64,000 nt of DNA, from positions 25,838 to 89,837 of the forward strand of contig JAFYNR010000003.1 in the NCBI GenBank assembly GCA_017548045.1, written 5' to 3'. This document shows positions 15,733-23,199 of this stretch, one piece after another. The translations under genes were made by a program, and so were the position numbers. Positions within the stretch are counted from its first letter, which is position 1. Every line of letters starts with the position of its first letter. The stretch is from Clostridia bacterium. GTDB taxonomy: Bacteria; Bacillota; Clostridia; Oscillospirales; Acutalibacteraceae. The notes beneath the pieces are model-generated. The model worked only from the letters and a program-made list of their open reading frames with translations, searched no databases and was not told the DNA's origin.

Positions 15733-18236
15733 AGCTCTCTTTCTCAACAAACGGCTGGCAGGAGCTTTCCTGGGCTGAATTCATAAACACCGCCAACGAC
15801 CTCGGCTTCAGCGGTATTGAAATACACAATATAACAGACGAAAGATTTACAGGCACCGATGCTCCCTTCAGCAAGGCAAATTCATCGGCAACCGTACACA
15901 AGCTTCTTGAAAATTCAATTTCAATTCCCTGTATTGACACATACTGCAACATCGCAGATGAAAAAATTGCTGACGAAGGATTTGAAGAAATCGCAACGGC
16001 AATCGAAATTGCCGCAAGAATCAGATGCCCCTACGTCAGAATTCACGCATACGCAACAGGTGCTGAAAAGAAAGCGGAGGATGCGGCGGTAATTTCGCTT
16101 ATCGGCAGACTTATTGAAAAAGCCGAGCAGGATAACGTAGCGCTTCTCGTTGAAACCGTCGGTCTTTATTCGGACACATCAAGGCTCCGCGACCTTCTCA
16201 ACATTTTTGCCTGCGACTACCTTGCGGCACTCTGGGATATCAATCATCCTTACAGAGATTTCGGTGAAGAGCCCGATACAACAATCACCAACCTGGGTGC
16301 TTACATCAAGCACGTTCATATCAAGGACTCGGCTGTTGAAGAAGGCGATATCAAATATAAACTCGTAGGCGAAGGAACACTTCCCATCGGCACAATGATC
16401 CGCGCCCTGGGCTCGGTTAACTATGACGGCTTCCTTTCATACGAGTGTCAGCCCGATAAAATGGAGGATTTCGGCATAGCCGATATCGTATTCCCCCACT
16501 TTGTCAACACAATCGCACTTTATGACAACAAGAAAAAAAGCGAAGAACTTCTTTGCACCAACAGAAGCGGCTCAGGCAAATTTGTTTGGGAAAAGTACAA
16601 GCTTATCAACAAAACATTTTCACAAGTGCTTGACACGATGGTTGAAAAGTTCCCCGATCAGCTTGCATACAAATACACCACTCTTGATTACACAAGAACA
16701 TATTCCCAGTTCCGTGACGATGTTGACACCTGCGCAAGAGCCCTTATTGCCCTCGGTGTAAAGCCCGGTGACAAGGTTGCCGTGTGGCTCACAAACCTCC
16801 CCCAATGGTTCATCACCTTCTGGGCAACCACCAAAATCGGCGCTGTTCTCGTTACAGTCAATACAGCCTATAAAATTCACGAAATCGAGTATCTTCTCAG
16901 ACAGTCCGATACACACACACTTGTCACAATTGAGTCCTGCCTCGATTCAAACTATGCTCAGTCTATCGCAGAGCTTTGTCCCGAGCTTGAAGTTGCGGTA
17001 CCCGGAAAGCCTCTCCATTGCAGAAGGCTCCCCTTCCTTCGCAATATCATCACGGTAGGCTACCGTCAGAAGGGATGCCTCACCTGGGAAGAAGCAATGG
17101 ATATGTCTGTACGTGTTCCTATTGAGGAGGTCTACCGCAGAGCGGCGGCTGTTGACTGCCATGACGTTGCAAATATGCAGTATACATCAGGTACAACAGG
17201 ATTCCCCAAGGGCGTTATGCTGACTCACTATAATATCGTTAACAACGGTAAAACAATCGGTGACAGAATGGATATGTCCACCGCAGACCGTATGATGATT
17301 CAGGTTCCTATGTTCCACTGCTTCGGCATGGTTCTTTCGATGACGTCAATGATGACTCACGGCGGCACCCTTTGCCCCCTGCCCTATTTCTCGGCAAAAT
17401 CATCGTTGGCTTGCATAAATCAAGAACACATCACCTGCTTCAACGGCGTTCCCACAATGTTCATTGCAATGTTCCAGCATGAGGATTTTGCAAAAACAGA
17501 TTTCTCGTATATGAGAACGGGTATTATGGCAGGCGCAAACTGTCCTCCCGACCTTATGAAGCGCGCCGCAGCAGAAATGAATATGACTGAAATTCTCAGT
17601 GTTTACGGCGAAACGGAAGCTTCTCCCGGCTGTACAATGGGCGAAGTCAATGAATCACTTGAAGACAGAACTGAAACCGTCGGCAGTGCATTCCCCAATG
17701 TTGAATGCAAAATCATTGATCCCGAAACCGGCGAAGATTTACCCGACGGAGAAAACGGCGAATTCGTTGCACGCGGCTACAATATCATGAAGGGTTATTA
17801 CAAAATGCCCAAGGCAACCGAGGCTGCCATTGACAAAGACGGATGGCTTCACAGCGGTGATATTGCTTGCAGAAGACCCGACGGATATTATCTTATCACC
17901 GGCAGACTTAAAGATATGATTATCCGCGGCGGTGAAAATATTTATCCCAGAGAAATTGAGGAATTCATTTTCACACACGAATACGTTCAGGACGTTCAGG
18001 TTATCGGCGTACCCGACAAGAGATACGGCGAAGAAATTATGGCTTGCGTTATCCTCAAGGAAGGCTATTCAATGACAGAGGATGAAATGAAGGATTACAT
18101 CAAATCCCATATGGCAAGACATAAGGTGCCCAGATACATCGAATTTGTTGAGGACTTCCCCAAAAATGCGGCAGGCAAAATCCTTAAATACAAAATGAGA
18201 GAAGATTTCGCAAAGAAATTGGGTCTTTCAAAATAA
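15729..18236 (+). CDS. Fusion: xylose-isomerase-like TIM barrel + AMP-dependent acyl-CoA ligase
   Basis: One uninterrupted 835-residue frame joins two enzymes. Residues about 1-265 are an AP-endonuclease-2/xylose-isomerase-like TIM barrel (LSFSTNGWQELSW, GFSGIEIHN, LVETVG, LAALWDINHPYRDFG, IKHVHIKD), with the usual Glu/Asp/His metal ligands of sugar isomerases and epimerases. After a linker with SEELLCTNRSGSGKF, residues about 295-835 are an ANL-family ligase. It has the P-loop YTSGTTGFPKG near 485, YGETEAS, the hinge region TGRLKDMIIRGGENIYP and the catalytic Lys in NAAGKILK near 817. It would activate a carboxylic acid to acyl-AMP and then acyl-CoA. The start overlaps the LeuA-like stop (ATGA). 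The fusion partner is not one I know. Confidence 0.85.
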   Translation: MKLSFSTNGWQELSWAEFINTANDLGFSGIEIHNITDERFTGTDAPFSKANSSATVHKLLENSISIPCIDTYCNIADEKIADEGFEEIATAIEIAARIRCPYVRIHAYATGAEKKAEDAAVISLIGRLIEKAEQDNVALLVETVGLYSDTSRLRDLLNIFACDYLAALWDINHPYRDFGEEPDTTITNLGAYIKHVHIKDSAVEEGDIKYKLVGEGTLPIGTMIRALGSVNYDGFLSYECQPDKMEDFGIADIVFPHFVNTIALYDNKKKSEELLCTNRSGSGKFVWEKYKLINKTFSQVLDTMVEKFPDQLAYKYTTLDYTRTYSQFRDDVDTCARALIALGVKPGDKVAVWLTNLPQWFITFWATTKIGAVLVTVNTAYKIHEIEYLLRQSDTHTLVTIESCLDSNYAQSIAELCPELEVAVPGKPLHCRRLPFLRNIITVGYRQKGCLTWEEAMDMSVRVPIEEVYRRAAAVDCHDVANMQYTSGTTGFPKGVMLTHYNIVNNGKTIGDRMDMSTADRMMIQVPMFHCFGMVLSMTSMMTHGGTLCPLPYFSAKSSLACINQEHITCFNGVPTMFIAMFQHEDFAKTDFSYMRTGIMAGANCPPDLMKRAAAEMNMTEILSVYGETEASPGCTMGEVNESLEDRTETVGSAFPNVECKIIDPETGEDLPDGENGEFVARGYNIMKGYYKMPKATEAAIDKDGWLHSGDIACRRPDGYYLITGRLKDMIIRGGENIYPREIEEFIFTHEYVQDVQVIGVPDKRYGEEIMACVILKEGYSMTEDEMKDYIKSHMARHKVPRYIEFVEDFPKNAAGKILKYKMREDFAKKLGLSK

Positions 18237-18269
18237 AACCAGATTAAATTTACCGAAAGGGTGTTATAA

Positions 18270-19334
18270 ATGTTAAACATTAAGATTGAGAGAACAACCG
18301 CTCCCAAGCAGAAGCCCGACGAAAACAATCTCGGCTTCGGCAAAATTTTCACAGACCATATGTTCATTATGAACTACACCGAGGGTCAGGGTTGGCACGA
18401 CCCCAGAATCGTTCCCTACGGCAACCTTACACTTTCACCTGCCTGTATGGTTTTCCACTACGGTCAGGAAATGTTTGAAGGTCTTAAGGCTTACAAGGGT
18501 GCTGACGGCGAAGTTCGTCTTTTCAGACCCGAAATGAACGCAAAAAGAACAAACGATACCAACAAGCGTCTTTGCATTCCCGAGCTTCCCGTTGAGGATT
18601 TTGTTCAGGCTGTAAGCGAAATTGTAAGAGTTGATAAGGATTGGATTCCCTCGGCTCCCGGCACTTCACTTTACATCCGTCCCTTCATTATTGCAACAGA
18701 CGATTTCCTTGGTGTTGCACCTTCAAAGACATATCTTTTCATCGTTATCCTTTCACCCTCAGGCGCTTACTATTCAAGCGGTCTTGCTCCCGTAGGTATC
18801 TGGATTGAGGACGACTACGTAAGAGCTGTTAAGGGCGGTATGGGCTTTGCAAAGACAGGCGGTAACTACGCAGCCAGCCTTGCAGCACAGGTAAAGGCTC
18901 ACGACGACGGCTACTCACAGGTTCTCTGGCTTGACGGTGTTGAGAGAAAGTATATTGAAGAAGTTGGCGCAATGAACATCTTCTTCAAGATCAACGGCAC
19001 AATCGTTACTCCCATGCTCAACGGCAGTATCCTTCCCGGTATCACAAGAAACTCTGTTATCGAGCTTTGCAAGAGCTGGGGTCTTCCCGTTGAAGAAAGA
19101 AAGATTTCCGTTGAAGAGCTTCTTGAAGCACAGAAGAACGGCACACTTGAGGAATGCTTCGGCACAGGTACAGCTGCTGTTATTTCACCCGTCGGCAAGC
19201 TCCGCTACAAGGATGACGTTATGACCATCAACGGCGGCAACATCGGTGAAATCAGCCAGAAACTTTACGATACCGTAACCGGTATTCAGGGCGGAACCTG
19301 CGAAGATAAATTCGGCTGGGTAACCGTACTTTAA
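18270..19334 (+). CDS. ilvE: Branched-chain amino acid aminotransferase
   Basis: A 354-residue class IV PLP aminotransferase of the BCAT2/eukaryotic-like length class. It interconverts Leu, Ile and Val with their 2-oxoacids using glutamate/2-oxoglutarate. Diagnostic segments are FHYGQEMFEGLKAYK near residue 65, LYIRPF, the PLP lysine in FAKTGGNYAASL, the phosphate-binding YIEEVGAMNIFF, and EECFGTGTAA. It is the third gene of the operon, 33 nt after the fusion gene, with GAAAGGGTG upstream of the ATG. Its place beside a 2-oxoisovalerate-type oxidoreductase shows which 2-oxoacids that complex is likely to use. Confidence 0.95.
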   Translation: MLNIKIERTTAPKQKPDENNLGFGKIFTDHMFIMNYTEGQGWHDPRIVPYGNLTLSPACMVFHYGQEMFEGLKAYKGADGEVRLFRPEMNAKRTNDTNKRLCIPELPVEDFVQAVSEIVRVDKDWIPSAPGTSLYIRPFIIATDDFLGVAPSKTYLFIVILSPSGAYYSSGLAPVGIWIEDDYVRAVKGGMGFAKTGGNYAASLAAQVKAHDDGYSQVLWLDGVERKYIEEVGAMNIFFKINGTIVTPMLNGSILPGITRNSVIELCKSWGLPVEERKISVEELLEAQKNGTLEECFGTGTAAVISPVGKLRYKDDVMTINGGNIGEISQKLYDTVTGIQGGTCEDKFGWVTVL

Positions 19335-19340
19335 TTCACT

Positions 19341-20036
19341 ATGGAAAGCAAAAGAATAACTCTTTTTGCAGGTCATTACGGCAGCGGCAAAACAAACATT
19401 GCCGTCAATTACGCACTCAGGCTCAAGGTGAAATACGACAAGGTTGTTATTGCCGACCTTGATATCGTAAACCCCTATTTCCGTTCAAAGGACAGCGAAA
19501 AACAGCTTGAAGCAAGAGGAATACATCTTATTTCGTCTGAATATGCAAACACAAACGTTGACGTGCCCGCAATGCCGTCGGAAGCATATTCAATTATTGA
19601 CGACAAATCAATCAGAGCCGTAATCGATGTGGGCGGTGATGACAGAGGCGCACTTGCAATGGGCAGATACGCCCCTGCCATTCTCAGTGAAAATGATTAC
19701 GAAATGTTGCTTGTTATCAACAAGTACAGACCTCTCACCCGTGACTGTGCTTCAACCCTTGCGGTTATGAATGAAATCGAAACCGCCTGCGGAATGAAAT
19801 TTACGGGAATTATCAACAATTCAAATCTGGGTGACGAAACAACAGCAGAAGACGTAACATCTTCTGCGGCGTATGCCGATGAGATTGCAAACGCAACAGG
19901 TCTGCCGATAAGAATGACCACTGTAAAAGAAGAATTATACGATACACTTAAAGAAAAAGTTATCAACTGCACCCCGATAAAACTTTACGTTAAGCAATCG
20001 TGGGCAAAACAGGAGGAAGATTTATGGCAAAAGTAA
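19341..20036 (+). CDS. ParA/MinD-like P-loop ATPase of unknown role
   Basis: A 231-residue SIMIBI-class ATPase. The Walker A is GHYGSGKTNIAVN at the N-terminus, followed by VVIADLDIVNPYFRS (switch I-like Asp) and AVIDVGGDDRGA (Walker B-like). It has no membrane segment and no iron-sulfur cysteine pair of the Mrp/ApbC type. It starts 6 nt after ilvE and its end overlaps the ferredoxin gene by 13 nt, so it is tightly coupled to the oxidoreductase genes. Maturation, cofactor insertion or metabolic sensing for that complex are possible roles, but this is only inferred from position. Confidence 0.75.
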   Translation: MESKRITLFAGHYGSGKTNIAVNYALRLKVKYDKVVIADLDIVNPYFRSKDSEKQLEARGIHLISSEYANTNVDVPAMPSEAYSIIDDKSIRAVIDVGGDDRGALAMGRYAPAILSENDYEMLLVINKYRPLTRDCASTLAVMNEIETACGMKFTGIINNSNLGDETTAEDVTSSAAYADEIANATGLPIRMTTVKEELYDTLKEKVINCTPIKLYVKQSWAKQEEDLWQK

Positions 20037-20230
20037 CTTTTAACACCGACCTTTGCAAGGGCTGCGGTCTTTGCGTCGGCGCTTGCCCCAAGAAAATTGT
20101 GGCACTGCTTAAAGATGAAATTAACGCCAAGGGATATCATCCCGCAGGCATCACAGACCAGTCCGCTTGCATCGGCTGTGCATTCTGCGCAACAATGTGC
20201 CCCGACTGTGTTATCACTGTTGAAAAGTAA
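20024..20230 (+). CDS. Ferredoxin (2x 4Fe-4S), delta subunit of the 2-oxoacid oxidoreductase
   Basis: A 68-residue bacterial ferredoxin with two cluster motifs, CKGCGLCVGACP (about residues 10-21) and CIGCAFCATMCP (about 47-58). It passes electrons from the TPP enzyme to free ferredoxin. The start is ATG 20024, supported by AGGAGG with a 7-nt spacer inside the end of the ATPase gene; the in-frame ATG at 20000 lacks such support. It lies 11 nt before the alpha-subunit gene, the usual order in four-subunit VOR/KOR enzymes. Confidence 0.93.
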   Translation: MAKVTFNTDLCKGCGLCVGACPKKIVALLKDEINAKGYHPAGITDQSACIGCAFCATMCPDCVITVEK

Positions 20231-20241
20231 GGAGAAGAATT

Positions 20242-21312
20242 ATGGCTGAAAAAGTTTTGATGAAAGGTAACGAAGCCCTTGCGGAAGCTGCTATAATGGC
20301 AGGTTGCCGTCATTACTTCGGATACCCCATTACCCCTCAGACTGAAATTGCCGCATATATGGCAAAAAGAATGCCCGTTATCGGCGGAACCTTCCTTCAG
20401 GCTGAAAGCGAGGTTGCCGCAATCAATATGATTTACGGTGCAGCTGCGGCAGGCAAAAGAGCAATGACCTCAAGCTCAAGCCCCGGAATTGCACTTAAGA
20501 GCGAAGGTATTTCATACCTTGCAGGTTCAGACCTTCCCGCACTTATCATCAACGTTCAGAGAGGCGGTCCCGGACTCGGCGGTATCCAGCCCTCACAGTC
20601 AGACTACTTCCAGGCAACAAAGAGTGCAGGCCACGGCGACTTCAAGCTCATCGTTCTTGCACCCGCATCGGTTCAGGAAATGGTTGACCTTACATTCAAA
20701 GGCTTTGACCTTGCCGATAAATACAGAATGCCCGCAATGCTTCTTTCAGACGGCACAATGGGTCAGATGATGGAGCCCGTTTCACTTGATATGGGTGAAG
20801 TTAAAGAATATGACAAGTCTTCATGGGCAGCTTGCGGCACAAAGTGCGAGCGTGAACACAACGTTGTTAACTCTCTGTTCATTCAGCCCGAAGAGCTTGA
20901 AAAATATAACTTTGAGCGTTACGAGCGTTACGCACAGATTGAAGCAAACGAAGTTATGTATGATGAATATAAAATGGAAGATGCTGAAATCTGTATCGTA
21001 GCATACGGCGTTGCTGCCCGTGTTTCACAGAATGCTATTGACAAGGCACGTGAGCAGGGCATCAAGGTTGGTATGATAAGACCCATCACACTCTGGCCCT
21101 TCCCCAAGGCTGTTCTCAATGCCGCCGCAGATAAGGTTAAGGCATTTATCAGCGTTGAGCTTTCAATGGGTCAGATGATTGAAGACGTTGAGCTTTCAAT
21201 CCGTTGCAAAAAGCCCGTTCTTCTCTGCAACCGCGTAGGCGGTATGATTCCCACCACAGAGGACGTACTTAATTCTATCAACAAAGCAAATTCAGTTGGA
21301 GGTGACAAATAA
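20242..21312 (+). CDS. vorB: 3-Methyl-2-oxobutanoate:ferredoxin oxidoreductase, alpha subunit (VorB type)
   Basis: A 356-residue pyruvate-ferredoxin-oxidoreductase-type subunit carrying the pyrimidine-binding and transketolase C-terminal-like domains. GNEALAEAAIMAGCRHYFGY and PITPQTEIAAYM open the domain. SEVAAINMIYGAAAAGKRAMT and SSSPGIALKSEGISYLAGSD match VorB/KorA, and the C-terminal half begins near AEICIVAYGVAARV. The complex oxidatively decarboxylates branched 2-oxoacids to acyl-CoA and CO2 with ferredoxin, and it is reversible with low-potential ferredoxin. VorB rather than KorA is preferred because of the adjacent ilvE and acyl-CoA ligases. Substrate range is not proven by sequence. 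GGAG lies upstream, and it overlaps the beta gene by 1 nt. Confidence 0.92.
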   Translation: MAEKVLMKGNEALAEAAIMAGCRHYFGYPITPQTEIAAYMAKRMPVIGGTFLQAESEVAAINMIYGAAAAGKRAMTSSSSPGIALKSEGISYLAGSDLPALIINVQRGGPGLGGIQPSQSDYFQATKSAGHGDFKLIVLAPASVQEMVDLTFKGFDLADKYRMPAMLLSDGTMGQMMEPVSLDMGEVKEYDKSSWAACGTKCEREHNVVNSLFIQPEELEKYNFERYERYAQIEANEVMYDEYKMEDAEICIVAYGVAARVSQNAIDKAREQGIKVGMIRPITLWPFPKAVLNAAADKVKAFISVELSMGQMIEDVELSIRCKKPVLLCNRVGGMIPTTEDVLNSINKANSVGGDK

Positions 21313-22064
21313 TGATAGTTTTTGAAAAACCCAAGGCACTTGCAGACGTGCCCCTTCATTATTGCCCCGGCTGCACACACGGCATTATTCACCGCCTTGT
21401 TGCCGAAGTTATTGATGAGCTCGGCATTGAAGGCAGAACAGTAGGTGTTGCTCCCGTAGGCTGTTCGGTATTTGCATATAACTATTTTAACTGCGATATG
21501 ATTGAAGCAGCTCACGGCAGAGCTCCCGCAGTTGCAACAGGCGTTAAGCGTTCACTCCCCGAAAACATTGTTTTCACATATCAGGGTGACGGCGACCTTG
21601 CCGCTATCGGTACTGCCGAAACAGTCCACTCAGCTGCAAGAGGTGAAAACATCACAATCATTTTTGTTAACAACGCCATTTACGGTATGACAGGCGGTCA
21701 GATGGCTCCCACTACCCTGCCCGGCCAGATTACACAGACCTCACCCTATGGCAGAAACCCTGAGCAGGTAGGTCTTCCCGTTAAGGTTTGCGAGCTTCTT
21801 TCAAATGTTGACGGCGCAACATACCTTGAAAGAGTTGCAGTCAACAATGTAAAAAATGTAAAGAACGCAAAGAAGGCAATCAAGAAGGCTTTCCAGAATC
21901 AGCTTGAAGGTAAAGGCTTCTCTCTTGTTGAAGTTCTTTCAACCTGTCCCACAAACTGGGGTCTCAAACCCGATAAAGCACTTGAATGGCTTGAAGAAAA
22001 TATGATTCCTTATTACCCCCTTGGTGTTTATAAGGATAATACAGCAGAAAAGGAGGCCGAATAA
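21312..22064 (+). CDS. 2-Oxoacid:ferredoxin oxidoreductase, beta (TPP-binding) subunit
   Basis: A 250-residue TPP-binding subunit. HYCPGCTHGIIHRL near residue 14 holds the conserved Cys pair motif, APVGCSVFAYNYF follows, and the thiamine-diphosphate/Mg motif is GDGDLAAIG with NNAIYGMTGGQ. It forms the active site with the VorB-type subunit. The start overlaps its stop (TAATG) and the gamma gene begins 2 nt after its own stop, so the subunits are co-translated in order. It probably acts on 3-methyl-2-oxobutanoate and related branched 2-oxoacids, by context. Confidence 0.93.
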   Translation: MIVFEKPKALADVPLHYCPGCTHGIIHRLVAEVIDELGIEGRTVGVAPVGCSVFAYNYFNCDMIEAAHGRAPAVATGVKRSLPENIVFTYQGDGDLAAIGTAETVHSAARGENITIIFVNNAIYGMTGGQMAPTTLPGQITQTSPYGRNPEQVGLPVKVCELLSNVDGATYLERVAVNNVKNVKNAKKAIKKAFQNQLEGKGFSLVEVLSTCPTNWGLKPDKALEWLEENMIPYYPLGVYKDNTAEKEAE

Positions 22065-22066
22065 TT

Positions 22067-22597
22067 ATGACACATGAAATACTTCTTGCAGGCTTCGGCG
22101 GTCAGGGCATCCTTTTCTCCGGCAAATTCCTTGCTTATGACGGTCTTCTTGAAGACCGTGAAGTAAGCTGGCTCCCCTCATACGGCCCCGAAATGAGAGG
22201 CGGTACATGTAACTGCTCAATCATTCTCAGCGATACAAAAATCGGCTCACCCATTGTTTCAAACCCCAACGTTCTTGTTGCAATGAATCTGCCTTCACTT
22301 GACAAATTTGAAGGCGCAGCAGTTCCCGGCGCAAAAATCTTTGTTGACAGTTCACTTGTTGAGCGCAAGGTTGAAAGGGATGACGTTGAAGTGTATTACA
22401 TTCCCGCAACAAAACTTGCTTCAGATGAAAATCTTCCCGGTCTTGCAAATATGATTATGATCGGTCACGTTATCGCAAAGGCAGGCGTTATGCCCTACGA
22501 AAACGTTGAAACAACAATGAAGAAGCTTGTTCCTGCCAAAAAGCAGAATCTTATTGAGCTTAACATCAAAGCGGTTGAGCTTGGCTACAAATATTAA
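22067..22597 (+). CDS. 2-Oxoacid:ferredoxin oxidoreductase, gamma subunit
   Basis: A 176-residue pyruvate/ketoisovalerate oxidoreductase catalytic-domain protein. ILLAGFGGQGILFSGKFLAY at the N-terminus and SWLPSYGPEMRGGTCNCSI are signatures of the gamma domain, which helps bind CoA. With the ferredoxin, alpha and beta genes it completes a four-subunit enzyme of normal composition. The next gene, a regulator, follows after 24 nt with its own ribosome site and no terminator, so transcription continues. Confidence 0.93.
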   Translation: MTHEILLAGFGGQGILFSGKFLAYDGLLEDREVSWLPSYGPEMRGGTCNCSIILSDTKIGSPIVSNPNVLVAMNLPSLDKFEGAAVPGAKIFVDSSLVERKVERDDVEVYYIPATKLASDENLPGLANMIMIGHVIAKAGVMPYENVETTMKKLVPAKKQNLIELNIKAVELGYKY

Positions 22598-22621
22598 TTA
22601 AAACAGTTAGGAGAAACCCAC

Positions 22622-23170
22622 ATGCTTGAATTAAAAGAAATTGGCCTGCGAGTTGCTTCCCTGCGTGATACCTGCGGTCTTACATCCGCAGAAATGGCTG
22701 AAAAGCTTGAAATTTCCGAGGAAAACTACATTGCTTTTGAGCATGGTGAGTATGACTTTGCCATAAGCACACTTAACAATATTGCACTTATCCTCGGCGT
22801 TGATATCCTTGATATTATCAGCGGTGAATCCCCCAGACTCACATCCTGCACAGTTGTTAAAAAAGGCAGAGGTTATGTTGTTAACAGAAACCCCGGCTAT
22901 GAATTTTCACACCTTGCATATACCTTCCGCAACAAGAAGGCTGAGCCCTTCCTTGTTACAATCGACCCTTCGGGCAATCCTCCCGTAATGGACGAGCACG
23001 AAGGTCAGGAATTTGACTATGTTCTTTCAGGCAGCCTTCACCTTTATATCGGTGATATCTGTTATGAACTCAATGAGGGTGACAGCGCATATTTCGATTC
23101 CACAATTCCTCATGCTCACAAAAACGTGGGCGACACTCAGGCGCAGTTCATTGCACTTGTGCTTAAATAA
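22622..23170 (+). CDS. XRE-family helix-turn-helix/cupin regulator
   Basis: A 182-residue two-domain regulator. Residues 7-62 are a lambda-repressor-like HTH (GLTSAEMAEKLEISEENYIAFEHGE). Residues about 100-182 are a cupin barrel with EGQEFDYVLSGSLHLYIGD, YELNEGDSAYFDSTIPHA and a final His; these supply the usual ligand pocket. Proteins of this build often sense small metabolites and control neighbouring genes. Here it lies between the oxidoreductase genes and an acyl-CoA ligase, so a branched acid or acyl-CoA is a reasonable effector, but none is shown. AGGAG lies 8 nt before the ATG. Confidence 0.88.
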   Translation: MLELKEIGLRVASLRDTCGLTSAEMAEKLEISEENYIAFEHGEYDFAISTLNNIALILGVDILDIISGESPRLTSCTVVKKGRGYVVNRNPGYEFSHLAYTFRNKKAEPFLVTIDPSGNPPVMDEHEGQEFDYVLSGSLHLYIGDICYELNEGDSAYFDSTIPHAHKNVGDTQAQFIALVLK

Positions 23171-23199
23171 GGATAACTAAAAAATCAGGAGTCGGAATA

